Shown piece after piece: positions 43,106 to 50,989 of a stretch of DNA of 64,000 nucleotides. The stretch is from assembly GCF_021025955.1 (NCBI RefSeq), contig NZ_JAJNCL010000017.1:58225-122224 (forward strand). Reading direction: 5' to 3'. This DNA comes from Rhodococcus qingshengii (GTDB lineage Bacteria; Actinomycetota; Actinomycetes; Mycobacteriales; Mycobacteriaceae). The translations under genes were made by a program, and so were the position numbers. The notes below the pieces were generated by a model, which had not been told where the DNA came from, did not search any database, and saw only the letters and a list, made by a program, of their open reading frames with translations. Position 1 is the stretch's first letter, and each line of letters starts with the position of its first letter.

Positions 43106-43384
43106 ATGAAGGAATTCATCCGCGGGCTCAGTCACCGAATGATCATGGTGTTCTTCGGGTCCGTTTACGGTATTGCGCTGCTGTTTGCACTTTTTCCGCC
43201 CCTCTACCTCTGGGGCAGTGGAGTTTCGACGCTGGTGTTCGGAATCCCGTTCAGCATCATGTACTGGATTCTCGACGCGCTGGTTCTCGGGTTGGGCCTG
43301 TGGGGCCTGTACCTGGTCGAAGACCTTCGCGGTGAACTCGACGAAGAGCTGGCGCTGACGCCGGCCGGTCCGAACGGAGAATGA
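43106..43384 (+). CDS. Small two-helix membrane protein, probable symporter partner subunit
   Basis: 92 residues with two clear membrane helices, residues about 12-34 (MIMVFFGSVYGIALLFALFP) and about 40-66 (LVFGIPFSIMYWILDALVLG). An acidic C-terminal tail (VEDLRGELDEELAL) follows. It ends one base before the start of the sodium:solute symporter. This layout recalls the small DUF997/DUF485-type proteins encoded directly upstream of SSS-family transporters such as PanF, ActP and MctP relatives, where they act as accessory subunits. Its exact family is not certain. It is translationally coupled with the symporter. Confidence 0.85.
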   Translation: MKEFIRGLSHRMIMVFFGSVYGIALLFALFPPLYLWGSGVSTLVFGIPFSIMYWILDALVLGLGLWGLYLVEDLRGELDEELALTPAGPNGE

Positions 43385-43385
43385 C

Positions 43386-44927
43386 ATGGCAATCATGCTC
43401 GGAATGCTGGCGTTGTTCTACGCCGGAGTGCTCTTCATTCTCTATGCGACTCAGCAGAAGACGAAGCCGACGTTCGAGGAATACTCGGTCGGCGGCCGTA
43501 GCTACGGCCCGTGGTACGTGGCCATGTGCTACGTGAACTCCTGGTGGCCGGGCGCGGTATTCATCGCTTTCTTCGGGATGGCTGCGGGTGCAGGAGTTTT
43601 CGGATTCTACGGCCTCGCCTACTCCAGTCTCGGTGTCGCGATGATGTACTTCATGGCTACAAGAGCGTGGCGATGGGGTGCCCGATACAACCTTCGATCA
43701 CAGCCGGATCTTCTTGGCTTGCGGTTTAATTCACGATCGGTGAAAGTGATCGCCAGTCTCATCGGAATCGTCTCGGTCTTCCCGTGGGTGGTTCTCGGAA
43801 TGCAGGCACTGGGGGAGGTGTTTCAATACGCGAGTGAGGGTCGATGGTCGGTGACCACCTGCCTGCTTGTCGGGTTGGCGCTGATCCTGATCCGTCAGTA
43901 CTGGACAGTGAAGATGGGTATGCGTGGGTTGATCATGACCGATGCGTTCCAGGGGATCGTCGCGTACGTGATTGCAGCACTTGTATGTCTGGTCTTGTTG
44001 TCCGGCGTCGCCGGCGGCCCGATCAGCATGAGTGCGCTGGCGCAGGTCCCGATCGAATTCCTGCGGGTACCCGGCGACGGCGACGCTTACGGCCCGTTCT
44101 ACCTCTTCAGCCTGATCTTCACCGGCGTAGTCGGATCGTTGTGCTGGCCGATGAGTTTCCAGCGGATCTACACCGCGTCCGGAGTCCGTGCAGTGAAGGC
44201 GGGGACTTTACGTACCGTGTTGATCTCGAGTGTGTTCTACACGCTGTTGATGTTGTTGGGTATCGCCGCATCCCAGATGCCGGAGGTTATCGCAAACCCA
44301 CAGGCTGCATGGTTCACGATCATGGAGTCGTACGGGGGAACCTGGCTACTCGGTTTGGGTGTGACAATGGTGTTCGCGGCGTCGATGGGCCACATCGACG
44401 GAAGTGTTCAGGTGTGCGGTCTGCAAATTGCGAACGATCTCGTCAACTCCGACAAGCGCAAACTTTCGGATTCGGCACTTACCGTGGTCGCAAAAGTCAG
44501 CATGGTGGGGTTCATGGCATTGGCCGGAGTGGTGGCCTACCTAACGTACGACATGACTCGGTTGCAGCTCCTTGCGCAAATCTCCTACCAGGGCGTAGTC
44601 CAGTTGGCCGTTCCGCTCTTCTTCGGAATCTTCTGGCGGGGTGGAAACAAGTACGGGGCAGTTTCGGGCATGCTGTCGGGTTTCGGCATCGCGCTGGTGT
44701 TGACCTTCATCTACCCGGACGACATCGCCGGACTTGGCTCACTGACCGGCGGTGTAATCGGAATGGCCGTCAATCTCATCGTGTTCCTGGTCGTCTCCGC
44801 TCTGACCGGTACCTCGGCGGCCGAGCGAACTCGGGTGGAAGAGATGTTCGAGATCGCCGCTCGTTCGGTTGTTCCGAATCATGTCTCCAAGGTGGAGGAT
44901 TCCTCGGTGAGGGTAACGAATGTCTGA
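43386..44927 (+). CDS. Sodium:solute symporter (SSS family)
   Basis: A 513-residue inner-membrane importer with about 13 transmembrane helices. SSS features are the N-terminal EYSVGGRSYGPWYVAMCYVNSW (near 31-52), the sodium-site helix with VFAASMGHIDGSVQVCGLQIANDL near 336-359, and a terminal tail rich in charged residues. The substrate is not predictable from sequence; relatives carry carboxylates, amino acids, polyols, pantothenate or nitrogenous compounds. Context implies an amide- or carbamoyl-bearing nitrogen compound. It is preceded by the small membrane subunit and overlaps the M20 hydrolase start by 8 bases. Confidence 0.93.
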   Translation: MAIMLGMLALFYAGVLFILYATQQKTKPTFEEYSVGGRSYGPWYVAMCYVNSWWPGAVFIAFFGMAAGAGVFGFYGLAYSSLGVAMMYFMATRAWRWGARYNLRSQPDLLGLRFNSRSVKVIASLIGIVSVFPWVVLGMQALGEVFQYASEGRWSVTTCLLVGLALILIRQYWTVKMGMRGLIMTDAFQGIVAYVIAALVCLVLLSGVAGGPISMSALAQVPIEFLRVPGDGDAYGPFYLFSLIFTGVVGSLCWPMSFQRIYTASGVRAVKAGTLRTVLISSVFYTLLMLLGIAASQMPEVIANPQAAWFTIMESYGGTWLLGLGVTMVFAASMGHIDGSVQVCGLQIANDLVNSDKRKLSDSALTVVAKVSMVGFMALAGVVAYLTYDMTRLQLLAQISYQGVVQLAVPLFFGIFWRGGNKYGAVSGMLSGFGIALVLTFIYPDDIAGLGSLTGGVIGMAVNLIVFLVVSALTGTSAAERTRVEEMFEIAARSVVPNHVSKVEDSSVRVTNV

Positions 44928-46164
44928 TTTCCTCGCAGACTTCGACGCGATGTCGAGATTCGGCGCCACCGAGGGAGGTGGAGTGGAACGTCAAGCCGGA
45001 AGCGCGGCGGACGGGCAGACCAGAGACTGGTTTCGTATCTGGTTGACGGAGAATGGTTTCCATTGCCGCGTCGACGCAGTGGGCAACCTTTTCGGCTCCC
45101 TCGAATGGATCGAAGGCGCTCCGCACGTCTTCGTCGGCTCACACCTCGACAGTCAGCCGAAGGCGGGTCGCTTCGACGGAGCCTACGGCGTTCTTGCCGG
45201 GGCGCATGCTGCCGCCGTTGTCGCCGAACGAGTCGCTGCCGGACGTATCACGCCGTCCTTCAACCTCACGGTCGTCGACTGGTTCAACGAGGAGGGATGC
45301 AGATTCAGCCCCAGCTTGATGGGCAGTGGGGTTTTCACCGGGAAGTTCGCGGCGGGTGAGGTCCTCGACGCCGTCGATTCGGACGGTCGGACGGTTCGCG
45401 GCGCACTCAGGGATATCGGCTACCTGGGTTCGGACGAGCCGCCGGAGTGCAGTGCGTACGCAGAGATCCACATCGAGCAGGGGCGAGTCCTGGAAGAGGA
45501 GGGGATCTCGATCGGCGTGGTCACCGCCAACTGGGCAGTGCGCAAGTATCTCGTCCGAGTTCGCGGCGAACAGGCACACACCGGCGCGACGTTGATCGAA
45601 GACCGTAGGGATGCGCTCCTCGGCGCAGCACAGATGATCGTCGCGGTTCGTGAGGTGGCGTCGGCGTTCCCTTCGGGGGCTGTTCTCACGTCGATCGGTA
45701 GATTGACCGTCCAACCGAACTCACCCGTTGTGGTGGCGTCCGACGTAGTCATGTCAGTGGACATCCGGTCACGTGAGGAAGCGGCTCTCGACAAGGCTCA
45801 TGAGCTGTTCCTGCAGGCGAAAGCAGATATCGAAGCGCTGGGCGAAGTCTCCGTCGACATCGAATCGGGTTCGCTACGCCCCAGCACCTCCTACCATCTC
45901 GCCGGTATCGAGTTGTCCGAATCGGTTGCCGGCGGATTGGGTCTGAGCGCTCGGAGAATGCTCACCAGAGCAGGACACGATTCGATCAATCTCAAAGACC
46001 TGGTGCCGACGGTGATGTTATTCGTGCCGAGCGTCGGCGGCATCTCGCACGCGGAGAACGAATACACCGAACCCGAAGATCTGTTGGCTGGACTGAACAT
46101 GTTGACGGGTGTGCTCGAACGGCTTGTAGTAGAAGGATTGTCGTCGGAACAGGAGCAATCGTGA
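44920..46164 (+). CDS. M20-family Zn amidohydrolase (N-carbamoyl amino acid hydrolase/allantoate amidohydrolase type)
   Basis: A 414-residue cytoplasmic metalloenzyme. The metal ligands are H75 and D-x in VGSHLDSQPKAGRFDGAYG, and E124/E125 in DWFNEEGCRFSPSLMGSGVFTG. Further motifs are the HIEQG segment, the lid-domain HTGAT, and a late His in AGHDSINL. This is the hydantoinase/carbamoylase (HyuC/AllC) branch, which removes carbamoyl or ureido groups to release ammonia and CO2 plus an amine. It overlaps the symporter gene by 8 bases and shares a TGATG with the amidase. Together they suggest stepwise removal of amide or carbamoyl nitrogen from the imported compound. The precise substrate is unknown. 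Confidence 0.92.
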   Translation: MSDFLADFDAMSRFGATEGGGVERQAGSAADGQTRDWFRIWLTENGFHCRVDAVGNLFGSLEWIEGAPHVFVGSHLDSQPKAGRFDGAYGVLAGAHAAAVVAERVAAGRITPSFNLTVVDWFNEEGCRFSPSLMGSGVFTGKFAAGEVLDAVDSDGRTVRGALRDIGYLGSDEPPECSAYAEIHIEQGRVLEEEGISIGVVTANWAVRKYLVRVRGEQAHTGATLIEDRRDALLGAAQMIVAVREVASAFPSGAVLTSIGRLTVQPNSPVVVASDVVMSVDIRSREEAALDKAHELFLQAKADIEALGEVSVDIESGSLRPSTSYHLAGIELSESVAGGLGLSARRMLTRAGHDSINLKDLVPTVMLFVPSVGGISHAENEYTEPEDLLAGLNMLTGVLERLVVEGLSSEQEQS

Positions 46165-47570
46165 TGGACAAGGTACTGCCGCAGAACATGTCGTCGCTCG
46201 TTGAGGGATACCGAACCGGTGAGTTCACGCCCGTGGATTCATTGAGTGCAACTCTCGCGTTGATCGACGCTGTCAATCCGTCGATCAATGCGATGGCGAT
46301 GGTCGACGTAGACGGCGCCCGATCGGCGGCCGCAGAATCGGCGGCACGATGGGCGACCGGCACCCCGTTGAGCAGTCTCGACGGAGTCCCGGTCACCATC
46401 AAGGACAGCGTCAATGCAGTCGGTATGCCGTGGCGTCACGGGAGCGCGGCGCACTCGGATGTTCTTGACGCCGAGAGTGATTCACCGCCCGCGGCGCGAT
46501 TGAAGGAGGCAGGCGCCGTCATCGTGGGCAAAACGACGATGCCGGACTTCGGCATGATGGCCGCCGGCGTCAGTTCGCTGTACGGCATCGTTCGCAATCC
46601 CTGGGATCTCTCACGCAACACCGGTGGCTCCAGTGCCGGAGCAGGTGCGAGCCTCGCGGCGGGCATCGGATATGCCGCGGTGGGCACGGACATCGCCGGC
46701 TCGGTGCGATTGCCGGCTGGACACTGTGGGTTGGTCGCACTCAAACCAACGCAGGGGAGGATTCCGCACTTACCGTCTTCAATGATGCGCTCACCGGGTC
46801 CGATGGCCAGGACGGTGGACGAGGTGGTCGACATGTACCGGGCCATCGCGCGCCCTGACAGCCGTGACGCCTGGTCGCTCCCAGCGCAGTCCATCGACGA
46901 ATCCCGCTGGGAGACAGAGGTGAGAGGTCTGAGAATCGGCGTGATGACAGGAATGGGCTACGGATACGAAGCAGAACCCGCGGTCGTTGCCGTGGTGGAT
47001 GCTGCGGCGCAGGTACTCGCGGCGGCGGGGGCAAAGGTGACGAGGGTGACCCCGCCGTTCGATTCCGATCCCTATGCACCATTGGATCGATTGTTTCAGG
47101 TTCGCGCCCGGGCGGAGTGGGAGTCGATACCTGAGGAACGGAGAGCGGAAGTGATTGCTGCAGTGTCCGAGTGGGCTGAACCGGCGTCGCTCGCGAGCGC
47201 TACCGACTATTCACGCGATCTGGACGCGGTGAACACGGCACAGGCACGGCTCCAACGGCATCTCGAGCCGTACGACTTCGTGATAAGCCCGGTCATTCCG
47301 GTGGTGGGGTTTGACGCAGATATGGTCGGTCTCGACCCCGAACGGCCCTTGGCGCATTGCAGTTTCACAGCGTGGTTCAACCAGACTGGGCAGCCGGCGT
47401 CGACGGTGTGTTTCGGAATGGTCGACGGTTGCCCAGTTGGGGTGCAGATCGTCGGATCACGTTTTGCGGACATAGATGTTCTCGCGATGACCAAGTGGCT
47501 CGAAGACAGGCGGCCTTTCGACATGACGTGGCCTGACGTCACGCTACATGTATCCGGAGGTGTCCGATGA
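46164..47570 (+). CDS. Amidase-signature-family amidase
   Basis: A 468-residue serine amidase of the AS family. The Ser-cisSer-Lys triad fits: K80 in VPVTIKDSVNAVG, cis-Ser S156 in NTGGSSAGAGASLAAG, and nucleophile S180 in GTDIAGSVRLPAGHCG, with spacing of 76 and 24 residues as in the family. Relatives hydrolyse amides of amino acids, acylated amines or urea-like compounds. It overlaps the M20 hydrolase stop in TGATG and overlaps the first kinase gene by 4 bases (ATGA), so translation is coupled. It probably frees an amine from an acyl group before phosphorylation. Confidence 0.93.
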   Translation: MDKVLPQNMSSLVEGYRTGEFTPVDSLSATLALIDAVNPSINAMAMVDVDGARSAAAESAARWATGTPLSSLDGVPVTIKDSVNAVGMPWRHGSAAHSDVLDAESDSPPAARLKEAGAVIVGKTTMPDFGMMAAGVSSLYGIVRNPWDLSRNTGGSSAGAGASLAAGIGYAAVGTDIAGSVRLPAGHCGLVALKPTQGRIPHLPSSMMRSPGPMARTVDEVVDMYRAIARPDSRDAWSLPAQSIDESRWETEVRGLRIGVMTGMGYGYEAEPAVVAVVDAAAQVLAAAGAKVTRVTPPFDSDPYAPLDRLFQVRARAEWESIPEERRAEVIAAVSEWAEPASLASATDYSRDLDAVNTAQARLQRHLEPYDFVISPVIPVVGFDADMVGLDPERPLAHCSFTAWFNQTGQPASTVCFGMVDGCPVGVQIVGSRFADIDVLAMTKWLEDRRPFDMTWPDVTLHVSGGVR

Positions 47571-48523
47571 CTGACACCAAACAGCTTGTTCAGCAGGAAT
47601 TGTCGGCAGGTGGGCTGTTTCTCGACACCGAAGTAAGACTGGATGCTGGATCGCCGGTCATGGCCAGTCCGAGTTGGTGGGGCGCGGACTCCGATCATTG
47701 GATCGTCGATGACGCAACGCCGAATTCGGTTGGCAGTGACCGGGTCTTCGTCAAAGTGATGCAGCAGCATTCGCTCGAGTACGTCGATGTCGGAGCGTCA
47801 TTCCGCGCTGCGGTCGCAGCGGGACTAGCGGGTATCGGTCCTCGAGTCCGCCACTCGAATGCCGCAACAGGAGTGCTGGTGATGGACGATCTAGGGCAGA
47901 TGGCATCGACGGCGACTCTTGATCTCTTCGATGACGTCGAGGCGATCGAACGTCTGGTGCATCTGCGACGGGCAGTCCACGCGCTGCCTCCGTTCACGCG
48001 AACATCAACGGTCTTCGACGATCTCGATGCTGCCTTGCTCATCGCACAGCACGCCGGTTCGTCACTGCCAGTTGACCTCGACTGGATGCTTCGGGCCTTG
48101 GATCCTGCCCGATCACGAATAGCGAGCAGTGGATTCGACGCTGTTCCGTGCCACGGCGACGGCAATGTGTCGAATGTGATGGTCGTGGAAAAAGACGCAT
48201 CGTTGAGATTGGTCGATTGGGATTGCGCGGCGATGATGGATCCGCTGCAGGATCTCGGCGTATTGCTCGCGGAGTTGGCTCCTTCCGATCTCGAGGCGCG
48301 CCCTGTCTTCGAAATGTACTGGGGAGAATGGGATTCAAGCCTGTTCGATCGTAGCCGCATTTACGGGATCGCGGACTCGTTGAAGTGGGGTCTCATCGGC
48401 TCCTTTGTCGATGTGATTCGACCGGGAACGTTGGAGTACTCGAAGTTTGCAGACTGGCAATTCCTACGTGCGCGAATCGGTTTGCGCGATCCGCATTTCG
48501 ACGACCGAGTCCGAAACCTGTGA
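47567..48523 (+). CDS. APH/choline-kinase-family phosphotransferase, first of a tandem pair
   Basis: 318 residues. The kinase C-lobe shows the Brenner-type catalytic loop CHGDGNVSNVMV (H196, G197, D198, N203) and DWDCA (D217-D219) for metal. The C-terminal SLKWGLIGSFVDVIRPG and RARIGLRDPHFDDRV repeat the same pattern seen in the next gene. The N-lobe is diverged: the nucleotide lysine lies in VFVKVMQQHS near residue 64. It would phosphorylate a small hydroxyl compound with ATP or GTP. The pairing with a choline-kinase-like protein and a phospho-lyase-type enzyme points to an amino alcohol. A 4-base overlap joins it to the amidase. Confidence 0.87.
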   Translation: MTDTKQLVQQELSAGGLFLDTEVRLDAGSPVMASPSWWGADSDHWIVDDATPNSVGSDRVFVKVMQQHSLEYVDVGASFRAAVAAGLAGIGPRVRHSNAATGVLVMDDLGQMASTATLDLFDDVEAIERLVHLRRAVHALPPFTRTSTVFDDLDAALLIAQHAGSSLPVDLDWMLRALDPARSRIASSGFDAVPCHGDGNVSNVMVVEKDASLRLVDWDCAAMMDPLQDLGVLLAELAPSDLEARPVFEMYWGEWDSSLFDRSRIYGIADSLKWGLIGSFVDVIRPGTLEYSKFADWQFLRARIGLRDPHFDDRVRNL

Positions 48524-48530
48524 GGCAAGG

Positions 48531-49523
48531 ATGACCATGATCGAGAATACTCAGCAACCTGACCTTACACACTGCATGGCCGATGAGCGTGTGTGTGGTA
48601 CTGCTCGAACGGATTTCGAGAGGGGCGTCGAAGAGGCCTTGGCTTCGATCGCCGACTGGCGCGGACGCGAGATCCGATACGCGCCGGTGCACGGTGGCCT
48701 GCAGAACAGTAATTGGCGAATCACTGTCGAGGGCATCGACCGCCGGTACTTCTTGAAGATTCCCGGTGCCGGAAGCGAGTCGTTTGTCGATCGCGTTGCG
48801 GCGAACGAGGCTGCGATGCTGGCGGGTTCGCTGGGAATAGCTCCGGAGATGATCCTGTTCGATCATCGGACGGGAATCGAGGTGATCGAGTACATGGAAG
48901 GGTATCGCGGCTGCACCAACGGAGATCTCAAGCGTCCGGAGATCGCGTTGCAGATCGTCGACCTGTATCGGACACTGCACTCGGCCCCGCTGATGTCCCT
49001 GACGAAGACGATTTTCGACATGATCGACGAGCATCTCGATCAAGCGCGCGAACACGGCGTGATGCTTCCTCGGGACTTCGCCCTGATCGAGCGTGAGTAT
49101 CACACCGCAAAGTCTGCCTTGTTGGCTTCCGGTCTGGATCTGGTTCCGTGCCATAACGATCCGATGCCGGGAAACTTCCTTTATTCGGAAGGGCATCCGC
49201 TCAAACTTGTCGACTACGAGTTCGCAGCCAACAACGACAGAGCGTATGAGCTGGCGATTTTCGTCACCGAAATGTTCTTCGACGAGCGCCGGACGTTGGA
49301 ACTGATAGACGCCTTTTATGGAAGCAGCGAGTGGTCCGTCGTGTCGCGTGTTCACTTGTTCGGGGCGTTGGCAGATGTCAAATGGGGCCTGTGGGGATGC
49401 ATCAACAATCGACTCAATTCGGGTTGGGACTTCGACTATCACAAGTACGGAGTGTGGAAACTGATGCGTGCTCGCGCGAAGATGTCCGATCCGAGATGGG
49501 CCTTGTGGCTCGACTCGGTGTGA
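48531..49523 (+). CDS. Choline/ethanolamine kinase-like phosphotransferase, second of a tandem pair
   Basis: 330 residues. The C-lobe motif is CHNDPMPGNFLY (H208, N209, D210, N215), followed by LVDYEFAANNDRAYELAIF (D228). This is the choline/ethanolamine kinase and LicA-like signature. The N-lobe has VHGGLQNSNWRITVEG and YFLKIPG for the nucleotide lysine. Relatives phosphorylate choline, ethanolamine or related amino alcohols. Shared C-terminal segments (DVKWGLWGCINNRL, RARAKMSDPRW) show common ancestry with the preceding kinase. ATG 48531 is preferred, ATG 48537 possible. It lies 7 bases after the previous stop and 48 bases before the PLP-enzyme start. Confidence 0.9.
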   Translation: MTMIENTQQPDLTHCMADERVCGTARTDFERGVEEALASIADWRGREIRYAPVHGGLQNSNWRITVEGIDRRYFLKIPGAGSESFVDRVAANEAAMLAGSLGIAPEMILFDHRTGIEVIEYMEGYRGCTNGDLKRPEIALQIVDLYRTLHSAPLMSLTKTIFDMIDEHLDQAREHGVMLPRDFALIEREYHTAKSALLASGLDLVPCHNDPMPGNFLYSEGHPLKLVDYEFAANNDRAYELAIFVTEMFFDERRTLELIDAFYGSSEWSVVSRVHLFGALADVKWGLWGCINNRLNSGWDFDYHKYGVWKLMRARAKMSDPRWALWLDSV

Positions 49524-49571
49524 ACGGTGCGGTTGGCCAGCCTATTTCGTACACCCACTTCGGAGGAATTG

Positions 49572-50921
49572 ATGACGGCTCACTTTCACGATGCGAGAAC
49601 ATCACGTGTCTCGCCACTCGACGCAAACGGTTACGTGCCCGAAAACGCTGCAGGACTCGACGCGCGGACACGAGATCTCATCAGGCGTAGAACGGATGTT
49701 CTCGGCCCGGCATCGCCGTTGATGTATCGAAATCCAGTGGAAATCATTCGAGCACAGGGACTTTGGCTCTACGATCGTGACGGCACGTCGTACCTCGACA
49801 TGTACAACAATGTCGCGAGCGTGGGACACTCGCACCCCAAGGTCGTCGACGCCGTGCGTAGACAGATCGCCGAATTAAACACTCACACAAGATATCTGAA
49901 CGAGGAAATTGTTCAGTACGCCGAAGATCTGGTGTCTACGTTTCCGAGTCAGCTCTCCACTGTGATGTTCACCTGTACAGGATCGGAGGCAAACGATCTT
50001 GCACTGCGCATCGCGAGGGAAGCCACGCGGAATACCGGTGTCATCGTCACCGAAAATGCTTATCACGGCGGCACGATCAACATTGCCGCGTGCTCGCCGT
50101 CGATGGGTTCCGCTGATTCGGGCGATGAACCATGGGTCCGTGTCGTGCCTTTGCCTGATCCTCGTGTCGTAGCGGACATCGACCGAGAATCCTGGTTCGC
50201 TGACCGTGTCAGAGAGTGCATCGACGGACTGAACCGCGACGGCATCGGTGTAGCCGCACTACTAGTCGACACGATATTTGCTTCCGACGGAGTATTGACC
50301 GACTCGTTCCTCTCAACGGCTGTCGATCAGGTGCACCAAGCGGGTGGTCTGTTCATCGCGGACGAGGTGCAGCCGGGCTTCGGTCGGCTGGGGTCGGGTA
50401 TGTGGGGGTTTGCGAGGCATGGGGTCGTCGCAGATATCGTCACTCTCGGAAAACCGATGGCCGGTGGCGTACCTCTCGCCGGGGTGGTGCTTGGTGACAA
50501 TTTGGTCGAGCTGACGGCGGGCGAGCTCCGGTACTTCAACACGTTCGGTGGGAATGCCGTGTCGATTGCTGCGGCGCAGGCCGTGCTCGACGTGATTCGA
50601 GGAGAAGAGCTGATCGAGAATGCAGCAGTGATGGGGGCTCGTCTGACCGATGGGTTGCGGACGTCTGCACATCGCGACCCGCGCGTGGGTGCGATCCGTG
50701 GAGCCGGGTTGTTCGTCGGGGTAGACGTGGTCGATGCGGATTCGGGCGAACCAGATCCGTCCGGTGCGCTCGACATTGTCAACGGATTGCGTGCACACGG
50801 TGTGTTGATCTCGGCGACAGGCAGACACGGCAACGTTCTGAAGATTCGGCCACCGCTCCCGATATCGGCCTCGGATGTCGACGAGTTCCTGACACGGTTC
50901 GAGATGGTGTTGGTCGCGTAA
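49572..50921 (+). CDS. Class-III aminotransferase-fold PLP enzyme, probable amino-alcohol phosphate phospho-lyase
   Basis: A 449-residue fold-type I PLP enzyme. The PLP lysine is K294 in IVTLGKPMAGGVPLAG, preceded by the FIADEVQPGFGR aspartate. Segments MYNNVASVGHSHPKVV, LNTHTRYLNEEIVQYAE, FTCTGSEANDLALRIAR and YFNTFGGNAVSIAAAQAVLDV strongly resemble the human ETNPPL/PHYKPL (AGXT2L) branch. Those enzymes split O-phosphoethanolamine or 5-phosphohydroxylysine into an aldehyde, ammonia and phosphate. The two upstream kinases supply exactly the kind of substrate such an enzyme needs. A true transaminase remains possible. Start ATG 49572 follows CGGAGGAATTG. It is the last gene of the operon. Confidence 0.88.
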   Translation: MTAHFHDARTSRVSPLDANGYVPENAAGLDARTRDLIRRRTDVLGPASPLMYRNPVEIIRAQGLWLYDRDGTSYLDMYNNVASVGHSHPKVVDAVRRQIAELNTHTRYLNEEIVQYAEDLVSTFPSQLSTVMFTCTGSEANDLALRIAREATRNTGVIVTENAYHGGTINIAACSPSMGSADSGDEPWVRVVPLPDPRVVADIDRESWFADRVRECIDGLNRDGIGVAALLVDTIFASDGVLTDSFLSTAVDQVHQAGGLFIADEVQPGFGRLGSGMWGFARHGVVADIVTLGKPMAGGVPLAGVVLGDNLVELTAGELRYFNTFGGNAVSIAAAQAVLDVIRGEELIENAAVMGARLTDGLRTSAHRDPRVGAIRGAGLFVGVDVVDADSGEPDPSGALDIVNGLRAHGVLISATGRHGNVLKIRPPLPISASDVDEFLTRFEMVLVA

Positions 50922-50989
50922 CGGAGGGTCGACGCGCGTTCGGGCAGATTCTGGAACAGTGGTAACCGGCGACCACCAGGAGGCGTGAG

